Assembly (NCBI GenBank): GCA_018435665.1
Contig: JAHDND010000054.1
Location: 1 to 64,000 of the forward strand
Direction of reading: 5' to 3'
Source of the DNA: Candidatus Thiosymbion sp.
GTDB taxonomy: Bacteria; Pseudomonadota; Gammaproteobacteria; Chromatiales; Chromatiaceae
Length of the DNA: 64,000 bases
Position numbers and translations under genes: made by a program. Shown piece by piece: positions 20,501 through 27,612 of this stretch (position 1 is its first letter; every line of letters begins with the position of its first letter). Below the pieces are notes generated by a model. The model was not told the DNA's origin. It did not search any database and was given only the letters and a program-made list of their open reading frames with translations.

Positions 20501-21554
20501 GGTCGGGCACCGGCTTCTGCTCCGGTTTCCAGGCATCATCCAGACCCGCGGGGGTGAGGCGGTCCCAGCCTTTTGCGAGTTCCAGGGACTTCGCGGTCGG
20601 GTCGGTCACCCAGGCGCGCAGGGCATTCAGCCAGGGATTGTAGAAGCGGGGTTGGAGCTTGCTGCCATTCACCGCTTTACTGTTGACGGCGCCATCGAGC
20701 AGGGCCTGCAATTCCTCCGTCCAAGTCGCCCAGGGGGCCTTGAGGGCGGCCAGACTCCGCCCCTTTTCCTGTCGGGCCGCGTCGAGGGAAAGGGCGGGCG
20801 CGGGGGCGTCATCCAGTTGTTCGGCATGGGCCACCAGTCCCCGCAGGGCCAGCCGCAGCGCCTCGGGATCGGCCCACCAGCGCCGCACCTCGGCGACATC
20901 CTCCATTCCCAGGGGCACCATGAAGATGCGCCAGTAGTCGCGCACCACCTCGGCCAGCAACTCGGTCTGGTCGGTCTCCAGGGTCTGGGTAAAGAGGCTG
21001 CCGCTGTCAAAGGCATGCTCGCGCAGCATGCGATGGCACCAGGCGTGGATGGTGGACACCGCCGCCTCGTCCATCCAGTCCGCGGCCAGTTGCAGCCGGT
21101 AGGCGCAGCCGGGCCACTGGCCCGGCTCGTAGTCCTGTCGCAGGTCGTGGAGCGGGTCCTCCCCGGCGGGTCGGGGGCTGATGCTGGCCGGATCGGCGCG
21201 GAAGGCGGCCGCCGCCTCGGTCAGGCGGGCGCGGATACGGTCGCGCAGCTCCTGGGTGGCGGCCTCGGTGAAGGTGACGACCAGGATCTCCGGCGGGGTA
21301 TAGGCGCGCGGGGCGTTCTGGATACCATGACCCAATACCAGCCGCACATACAGGGTCGCGATGGTGAAGGTCTTGCCCGTGCCGGCGCTGGCCTCGATGA
21401 GCCGACTGCCCTGGAGAGGAAAACGCAGCGGGTCCAGGGTCACCACGGCGTCCGCGGCGAGGATGGTTGCGGTGGCGTCCGCGAGGGGGACGGCGTCAGC
21501 GTCGACCGCAGAGGGGGCGGACGCGGCTAGGGGTGCGTAAGGAGGATTGGACAT
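17589..21554 (-). CDS. recB: Exodeoxyribonuclease V beta subunit RecB
   Basis: 3'-5' helicase and nuclease subunit of RecBCD. The roughly 1321-residue protein starts with Walker A [15 protein letters not shown] (about residue 51). It carries UvrD-type motifs [17 protein letters not shown] and [20 protein letters not shown], then motif V/VI regions ([29 protein letters not shown]), and ends with the RecB nuclease domain, including [12 protein letters not shown] (about residue 1214). ATG 21554 (MSNPPYAPL) is preferred; an in-frame GTG at 21569 lies inside a repeat half-copy. Ala-rich spacer near residues 5-30 and a low-complexity stretch near residue 1010 are unremarkable. It follows recC by 16 bases and overlaps recD by four. 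Confidence 0.96.
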   Translation of the reverse strand: [1321 protein letters not shown]

Positions 21555-21560
21555 GGCGGG

Positions 21561-21600
21561 ATATCGCACCTCAATTTTCGGCAGCGCCGGGTTGGGTGGC
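21561..21600. repeat. Half-copy (R5) of the nested-palindrome repeat at the recC-recB junction
   Basis: ATATCGCACCTCAATTTTCG followed by GCAGCGCCGGGTTGGGTGG matches one arm of the repeat (compare 9899-9940). Read on the minus strand it encodes the last residues and stop of RecC (ending GAAEN) and the spacer before recB. It appears to have been captured as the recC 3' end. Confidence 0.65.
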
Positions 21601-24600
21601 CTCGCCGGCCTTGCTCGCAGCGGCTGGCAATACCGACCACAGAGGACCGAACAGAGTCGCGGCCAGCCGATAGAAGGTCCCGTCCGCTATCAGGGCGGCG
21701 TAATCCGGGTAGACCCGTGCCAGGTAGGGGTCGGTCGCGACCTCACCCTGAAAGTTATAGCCGCCCTCGTAGGCCTGGCGCGGGGCGCCGGAGTCGCCGC
21801 CCTGCCTCAGCCAGGCGAAGGCCGTTTTGGTGGCCAGGGGCAAGGGTCGGCGCAGGCCTTCCGCCATGGCGGCCAGCAGCGTGGTCAGATGCCGCCGGGC
21901 CTGATCCGGCGGCAAGGGGGCGAGTGTGACCTGCCCGACCTTGCTGAGGACCAGGGTGGTCAGGGGTTCTTCCCCCAGGTTGCCGGCGAGGTGCGCGACC
22001 CAGTGGCGGATCATCTTCTCCCCCCGGTATTGGCGATTCTTGACGATATCGCTGGTCTCCAGCACCACCCGCCCGAGTTGGCCCGAACCATCGGTGCGCA
22101 GGCCACCGAGCCAGTCGGCGATGGCCAGGGTCTGGGGCTTGCCCATGCCGCCTTCAGGAGCTCCACTCGCGCCGCCGTCGGGAGCTCCACTCGTACCGCC
22201 ATCAGGGGCTCTGACTGCGCCGTCGTCAGGGACCTCGAATGAAATTTCCATCTCCTCGGCGAGGGGCTGAGGCCAGCGCTCCAGGGCCACCTGATATTTC
22301 TGGAAGAGTTCGTCCATGGGCGCCTCCAGCTCCTCGGCGAGGGCCGCGCCAAAACCGCCGGGGGCCAGGTCGCCGCGCCGCCGGATCTGTTCCAGTCGCG
22401 CCGCCCGTACCTCGGCAAGGGGCTCACCCGCCGCCGCCTGGACCTGTGCCTGGATCAACTCGTCATTGAGCAGCCAGCGTTGCAGGTGATCGAGGGCGAA
22501 TGGCTCCTGATCCTCCGCCGCCGGGTCATCGACCGCGAAATAAACGCCGAGCCGCTGAGTGAAAAAGGTCTTGACCGGCGCCTGGAGAAAGTCGGTCAGA
22601 TCCCGCAGCCGGAAGGGCTCCTCGCGCAACAGGGGGGGCAGAAGGGCCTGTTCCGCCAGATCGGGACTCGGAACGGCGCCGGTATTCCCCTCGGTGCCTG
22701 TGGTAAGCCCGGGAGAGGAGTGGCGGGGAGCGGCCAAATTGGCGCCCGGTCGCCACTCCCGGGCATAGGTGAACCAGGGGGAAGTCGTGGGATCGCTGGG
22801 GAAGTAGCGGGGGCTGAAGGGCTGAAGGGGATGCTCCAGGGTCAGGGCATCCAGCAGGGAGGCTGGCGTCCCGGCGGGGTCCTGGGTGGTGCCGGGCGCG
22901 GCCCTGGGGGCGGGATGCTCAGGGGTGGCCGGCGGGTCGGCCAGCCGCCACCCCGCGGCCAGGTGGTCGCGTAACTGGCCCACCAGCACGGAGGGTGGGC
23001 GCACGCGGTTGTCGGTGATGCGGCGCCCCACCCAGGAGATGTGCAGCCGCTCCCGCGCCGAGAGTAGCGCCTCCAGGAAGAGATAACGGTCGTCCTCCCG
23101 CCGCGAGCGGTCGCCGGGGCGGTAGTCCTGGCCCATGAGGTCGAAGTCCAGGGGCTGGCGCTGGCGGGGATAGTCGCCATCGTTCATACCCAGCAGGCAG
23201 ACCAGGCGGAAGGGGATGGCGCGCATGGGCATGAGGGTGGCGAAGGTGACGGCCCCGGCGAAGAAGCGCTGGGACAGGCCCCCCGCGTCGAGCTGGGCCA
23301 GCCAGTGCTCGGCGACGATGGACAGGGGCAGGGTTTCCGTCAGCCCCGCGGCGTCGGCGGCCTCCTGCCAGTCCTGGAGGGCGGTCTCCAGTTGGAGCAG
23401 GGTGAAGGCGTCGTCGCCGCCGCTACCGCTATTGCTACCGCTACTGGTACCGCTACCGCTGCCATTGCCGCTACCGTTGCCCCCGGCGTCGAAAAAATCC
23501 GTCAGCAACTGGCGCAGCCGGGCGCACCAGTCGGCGACGCTGGCGGGCTCCCGCAGCATTCGCCAGGTGGCGTCCAACTGCTCGAAGAAGCGCGTCAGCG
23601 GGCCGAGGAGGGCGGCATCGAGACCGCCGATCTCGCCGAAGGGCTCGATGTCCCGCCAGGCCGCCGCATCCTGGCCGACGGCATAGCCGAGCAGCATGCG
23701 GCGCAGGCCGAAGCGCCAGGTATGCCGGGCCTCGTCCTCCGGCTGAGTCGGCAGATCCAGGCTGGCGCGCTGGGCGGCGTGCAGACCCCAGCGGATGTTG
23801 GCCCCCCGCACCCAGCGGTGCAGGCGGGGCAGTTCGTCCTCGGCGATGCCGAAGCACCGGCGCAGGGCCGGGACCTCCAGCAGGTCGAGCAGGTCACTCA
23901 CCGCCAGCCGCGACTGGGGCAGGTTGAGCAAGGCCTCTAGGGCCTTGAGCAGGGGGTCCGTGGCGCGCCGGCCCTGGTCGGCGAGGCTGAAAGGAATGAA
24001 TCGCGGGTCACGGTGGCCGGCCTGACGGTCGATCAGGCCGAAGACCGCCAGGATGTGGGGGGCATAGGTGTCGATGTCCGGGACCATGACGATGACGTCC
24101 CGCGGGGTCAGGCTGGGGTCGGCGTTGAAGGCCGCCAGGAGTTGGTCGTGGAGGATCTCCACCTCGCGCTGGGGGCTATGGGCGATGTGGAAGCGTAGGG
24201 AGCTGTCGCGGGTCGGGTCGATGGCGGGCCAGCGCGCGCGGCTCTCGGCCAGGGGGCGCAGGTCGCGGATGTCGTCCTGGAGTTGGGCCAGGAGGCTGGT
24301 GACCCCGGCCGGGTCCCGGGGTGGATCGAAGAGGTCGATGCGCTGGCCGATGGCCTGGAAGCGCGCGGCATAACGGTCACGGGCGGCCACGTCGTCGTGC
24401 TCGTCCAGCAGGCCAATGAAGTCCCGGCCCTGTTTGCCCCAGGCGGCCAGCAGGGGATGGGCATGCAGGTGCAACTGCTCCGGCGCGAGGGTGGCAGGCA
24501 TGCCGGTGCGGCGCCGCTGTCGGCGGTGCGCGGCGCGGAGCAGGTCCTGATCGGCGACGATGTCAGCCCAGTAGTGCTCGCAGGGGTTGTGGACGCACAG

Positions 24601-25761
24601 CAGGATCTGCGTCCAGCGCGCCAGGGCCGCCAGGACCTCCAGCGACTGGCGCGGCAGGCTGGAGATGCCGAACACCAGCAGCCGGCGGGGCAGGCCCGGG
24701 GGCCGATCCCCCGCCGGCCAGGCCGCTGCCCGCGCCAGAAAGGCCTCATGCACCGCCGCCCGGCCGCCCAGGATGAGGCTCGCCGATCCGGCCTTTGATC
24801 TGGATCCAGACTCAGATCCAGCTTCAGCTTCAGGTTGGGCCACGCGGCTTTGCAGGCCCTGGTTGACCGGGAAGTTCTCGTGACTGTCATCGGTCAGGAA
24901 GCTCGGGGACCGGCCCTGATCCTCGGGCCAGGAGGGCGCTGCTTGGGCAGATGCCGCTAGGGACTGGTCCGATGATGAGGAAGCGACCAGAGGGGAGCCC
25001 GCCAGGTCCGCCAGCAGGGCGCGCCAGAGGCAGGCTTGCCAGCGCTGGTCCGCCGTCAGGGCCTTGCGCACGCCGCGGGCATCGATCAGCACCTCCTCAC
25101 CGGCGCCCCAGGCCGCCAGCCAGTCGGCGCGATAGACCTGATATTGATCGAAGAGATCCGCCAGTCGTTCGGCGAGCTGGAAACGTTTGCGCAGATCGGC
25201 ATCCGCGGCCAGGAAGCGCCGTAAGGGCTGGTATTCCGGCCGCGGCAGGAGGGCGGGCAGCAGGCGCATCAGGCGCCAGACCAGGCGCGATTTGTCGAAG
25301 GGCGAGGTCTCGGGGACCGCCGCTGACCCGAGCACCGCGCGATAGGCCCGCCACAGAAAGCGCGCCGGGAGGGAAATCTCCAGCGCCGCCGCGATACCCA
25401 GACCGCCGCCACCGGGTTCCCCCCCATGCTCTTTCGCTTGCGGTTCCGCGACCTCGGGTTCACCAACCGGCATTTCCCGAACCTGTCGTTTGGTGGGCTG
25501 CGGTCCTTCGGCCAGGGATCCCCCGGCCTGCTTATCCCCGGCTTGTGAATCCTCTCCCTTCCCGCTACCCGAGTCGACGGGATCGGCCGCCAGGGCCAGC
25601 TTGAGCCACTGGGCGATGCCGTTGCTCTGGGCCAGGATGACCTCGGTTTCGAGGGGCGCCAGGGGATAGCGCCGCATCCAGGTCACCAGCAGATCACGCA
25701 GGGCCTCGGGCTGGTTGCCTTGGATGAGCATCAGGCCAGGCGGGAGAGGGATGTCGGTCAC
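21571..25761 (-). CDS. recC: Exodeoxyribonuclease V gamma subunit RecC
   Basis: Chi-recognition and scaffold subunit of RecBCD. The protein has about 1396 residues, longer than the ~1120 of E. coli. Recognisable stretches are the N-terminal LMLIQGNQPEALRDLLV, the helicase-like IAQWLKLALA, the central PRDVIVMVPDIDTYAPHILAVF, and FRLVCLLGMNDGDYPRQRQPLDFDLM. Extra length comes from an acidic/Gln insertion (about residues 63-115), a Gly/Ser/Asn tract (about residues 770-790) and GAPDGG-type repeats. GTG 25761 is chosen (TDIPLPPG), with AGGA 8 bases upstream; a TTG at 25824 is in frame but has poorer context. It is the first gene of the recCBD operon, and its C-terminus is encoded by repeat half-copy R5. 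Confidence 0.94.
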   Translation of the reverse strand: MTDIPLPPGLMLIQGNQPEALRDLLVTWMRRYPLAPLETEVILAQSNGIAQWLKLALAADPVDSGSGKGEDSQAGDKQAGGSLAEGPQPTKRQVREMPVGEPEVAEPQAKEHGGEPGGGGLGIAAALEISLPARFLWRAYRAVLGSAAVPETSPFDKSRLVWRLMRLLPALLPRPEYQPLRRFLAADADLRKRFQLAERLADLFDQYQVYRADWLAAWGAGEEVLIDARGVRKALTADQRWQACLWRALLADLAGSPLVASSSSDQSLAASAQAAPSWPEDQGRSPSFLTDDSHENFPVNQGLQSRVAQPEAEAGSESGSRSKAGSASLILGGRAAVHEAFLARAAAWPAGDRPPGLPRRLLVFGISSLPRQSLEVLAALARWTQILLCVHNPCEHYWADIVADQDLLRAAHRRQRRRTGMPATLAPEQLHLHAHPLLAAWGKQGRDFIGLLDEHDDVAARDRYAARFQAIGQRIDLFDPPRDPAGVTSLLAQLQDDIRDLRPLAESRARWPAIDPTRDSSLRFHIAHSPQREVEILHDQLLAAFNADPSLTPRDVIVMVPDIDTYAPHILAVFGLIDRQAGHRDPRFIPFSLADQGRRATDPLLKALEALLNLPQSRLAVSDLLDLLEVPALRRCFGIAEDELPRLHRWVRGANIRWGLHAAQRASLDLPTQPEDEARHTWRFGLRRMLLGYAVGQDAAAWRDIEPFGEIGGLDAALLGPLTRFFEQLDATWRMLREPASVADWCARLRQLLTDFFDAGGNGSGNGSGSGTSSGSNSGSGGDDAFTLLQLETALQDWQEAADAAGLTETLPLSIVAEHWLAQLDAGGLSQRFFAGAVTFATLMPMRAIPFRLVCLLGMNDGDYPRQRQPLDFDLMGQDYRPGDRSRREDDRYLFLEALLSARERLHISWVGRRITDNRVRPPSVLVGQLRDHLAAGWRLADPPATPEHPAPRAAPGTTQDPAGTPASLLDALTLEHPLQPFSPRYFPSDPTTSPWFTYAREWRPGANLAAPRHSSPGLTTGTEGNTGAVPSPDLAEQALLPPLLREEPFRLRDLTDFLQAPVKTFFTQRLGVYFAVDDPAAEDQEPFALDHLQRWLLNDELIQAQVQAAAGEPLAEVRAARLEQIRRRGDLAPGGFGAALAEELEAPMDELFQKYQVALERWPQPLAEEMEISFEVPDDGAVRAPDGGTSGAPDGGASGAPEGGMGKPQTLAIADWLGGLRTDGSGQLGRVVLETSDIVKNRQYRGEKMIRHWVAHLAGNLGEEPLTTLVLSKVGQVTLAPLPPDQARRHLTTLLAAMAEGLRRPLPLATKTAFAWLRQGGDSGAPRQAYEGGYNFQGEVATDPYLARVYPDYAALIADGTFYRLAATLFGPLWSVLPAAASKAGEATQPGAAEN

Positions 25762-25875
25762 GGCGGGTTCCTGGTGGTAAGGGCCTCGGGGAGTTCGACC
25801 AAGATTAGGACAGAAATTGGACAATACTTGTCCTTTTTACTTAGGTCCCCTGGTTCATAAATTGAAAAAAGCGCG

Positions 25876-26276
25876 CTACTCGGGGAGGACGAAGCCCGGC
25901 ATGAAGGTATCCCGCATCGCATGGACAAATCCGCGTGATTGGCTGACAAGGGCCTCGGCATGGGGCCGGGTAACTTGCTTGCCTTGATAGTCAGCGATGA
26001 TGCGAATGTCCTCGGCCCGATTAAGCGCACGTCCGAGATCGATCTTCACCCTTCCGGACTTCACCAAATGCAGAATGAAGGCGGCGATGAGTCCATTGTG
26101 GGTGCGGGCGACCTCCGCCTCGACGATGCACCGGAAGCCAGCAAGGCCGCGCGGGCGGCATCGAACATCGCGTAATAGGCTCGGTTGCAGGCACCGTCCG
26201 TGTCGCCGGCCTCCAGCAGCAGGCGGGCGGAAGCTGCCGCGCGAAATGCCTTGGCCATAAGCTCTTCGGCATTCAC
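25876..26276 (-). pseudogene. HEPN-domain toxin gene with an apparent frameshift
   Basis: The first part in one frame reads NAEELMAKAFRAAASARLLL then GACNRAYYAMFDAARAALLA, a classic HEPN start. The remainder continues in another frame as VEAEVARTHNGLIAAFILHL to VLPE. The two join around 26115-26125 if one base is restored (near GGTGCATCG). The original protein would be about 133 residues. HEPN proteins paired with MNT nucleotidyltransferases act as RNases neutralised by AMPylation. The start is GTG 26276, overlapping the MNT stop by four bases. A sequencing error is the alternative to true inactivation. Confidence 0.72.
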
Positions 26277-26605
26277 AGGCGAATACCCTCGCGGGCGATG
26301 TTCTGAAGCAGGCGGGGATTGGTGTATGTCTCGGGATGCTCCCACTCCTCCTCCCACACTGGCAGGGGCTGGATGCGGATGCCGGTCGCCAACAGCACCT
26401 CGTAGGCGATATCGGCCAGCTCCAGCTTGGTATCCAGGAATGGACCTTGGGGGCCACTCAGCAGCAGGGCCACGTCGGCATCGCTATCCGGGGGGAAGTG
26501 GCCTCGGGCGCGGCTGCCGAAGAGGAGATCGCAGCGGACGGGGAAGCGCTTCTTGGCCAGGGTCATGAAGGCTCGCACGGCTTCGGTGGTGGCGTTGTCG
26601 AGCAT
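26273..26605 (-). CDS. MNT-type nucleotidyltransferase (antitoxin-like)
   Basis: A 110-residue minimal nucleotidyltransferase with the signature GSRARGHFPPDSDADVALL (about residues 30-48), giving the GSxxRG and DxD metal-binding motifs. In MNT/HEPN modules such as MntA-HepT this protein modifies the HEPN partner. It is the first gene of a two-gene minus-strand unit overlapping the HEPN gene by four bases. With the HEPN gene apparently frameshifted, the antitoxin may be the surviving half. Confidence 0.85.
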   Translation of the reverse strand: MLDNATTEAVRAFMTLAKKRFPVRCDLLFGSRARGHFPPDSDADVALLLSGPQGPFLDTKLELADIAYEVLLATGIRIQPLPVWEEEWEHPETYTNPRLLQNIAREGIRL

Positions 26606-27058
26606 GGCTTGAAAAGGTCACTCGGTTTCCCTGAGGGGTATTCTAGACCGGCCACTCGGATCGAGTCTGCCGGGATCGCACTCATGCCGGCGCCAACACT
26701 TGAGGTCGCGCCAACCATGCAATCTGCCAGTGGGACTCCGGCGCGGCCGCCCGCGATCCCGATGCGCCGCCCCGCTGGAGGGTGATCTCGGCACTGGCGA
26801 GGTCCAGGCTGGGGGTGTGGAGATGGGACTTGATGCGGTCATGGGATGACTCCCTCACGATGGCCATGGATCTCCACTGACCGGAACGGGTGCACTTTAT
26901 TTCCCCGCTTGCTGCATGGCCCTTGCACGGCGAGGGGCTAGGCTTATGGTCAAGGAAAAGTTCCAGGCCCCCGCGGAATCGGGCGGTGGGCCTGACTGAT
27001 TCCTCCCACGGTCCTTGCCGGCTCGGCAAGGCCACGCAGTAACCAGTGGAGAAAGATC
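26606..27058. other. Intergenic region between MNT gene and Spy-like gene
   Basis: Short frames on both strands (for example minus 26618-26842 and 26682-27035) lack recognisable domains and good starts, so none is called. The last part carries the Spy-like gene's Shine-Dalgarno (GGAGAAAGATC). No clear operator or repeat was seen. Confidence 0.45.
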
Positions 27059-27463
27059 ATGAACAAATTGCTCAGCGCCAGTGCCATCGGTTTGCTGGCG
27101 ATCGCGACGACCGCGCTGGCCCAACCCTGGGGCGGTTATGGCCCTGGCCAGGGCCGCGGATGGGGTGGGCCGGGCGCGGATGTCGACTTCAGGGTCGAGC
27201 GGATGACCACCATGCTCGGGCTCAGCCCCGCGCAGCAGGATCAGCTCAGGGGCATCTTTAGTGAGCAGCAGTCGCAGCGCCAGGCCATGCGCCAATCCAT
27301 GCGGGAGCGGGTGGATGCCATCCTGACCCCCGAGCAGCGCGAGCGACACGCGCAACTCATGCAGGGCCGGGGCTTCGGTGGCCCGGGACCCGGTTGGGGT
27401 GGCGGCGGTGGCCGTGGTCTGGGCCCCTGCGCTCAGGGCCTGCCCCCGCCTAATGCTCCCTAA
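27059..27463 (+). CDS. Periplasmic Spy/CpxP-like LTxxQ protein
   Basis: A 134-residue exported protein with signal peptide (cleavage after about residue 20, TALA). A helical core holds two LTxxQ-type motifs, LGLSPAQQDQLRGIF (about 58-72) and ILTPEQRERHAQL (about 91-103). Gly/Trp-rich tails flank the core. Family members (Spy, CpxP, ZraP) are envelope-stress chaperones or metal-binding periplasmic proteins. The downstream neighbour is a copper-type TonB receptor, so a metal-stress role is possible but not shown. Confidence 0.75.
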   Translation: MNKLLSASAIGLLAIATTALAQPWGGYGPGQGRGWGGPGADVDFRVERMTTMLGLSPAQQDQLRGIFSEQQSQRQAMRQSMRERVDAILTPEQRERHAQLMQGRGFGGPGPGWGGGGGRGLGPCAQGLPPPNAP

Positions 27464-27561
27464 TCGGTAGTGACGGCCAGGCTCCGCCAGAGAGCCTGGC
27501 TTCGCCAGTCAGTCGGGACACCAGCCCCCCGCGACAATTGGTCGCATCCCCGCCTCATGGT

Positions 27562-27609
27562 GTGCTCCTTGATAATTATCAGTTGCTGATTAACTGATAA
27601 AGGGAGCAC
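27562..27609 (+). promoter_or_regulatory. FNR-like palindrome and SD-sequestering hairpin before the TonB receptor
   Basis: TTGATAATTATCAG (27569-27582) matches TTGAT-N4-ATCAA at 9 of 10 positions and contains a perfect 12-bp palindrome. Overlapping it, TTATCAGTT (27576-27584) pairs with AACTGATAA (27592-27600), and the outer GTGCTCC (27562-27568) pairs with GGAGCAC (27603-27609). The Shine-Dalgarno GGGAG lies in the outer stem, 7 bases before ATG 27613. The site could act as an FNR/metalloregulator operator, an RNA hairpin masking the ribosome binding site, or both. Confidence 0.55.
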
Positions 27610-27612
27610 TCC

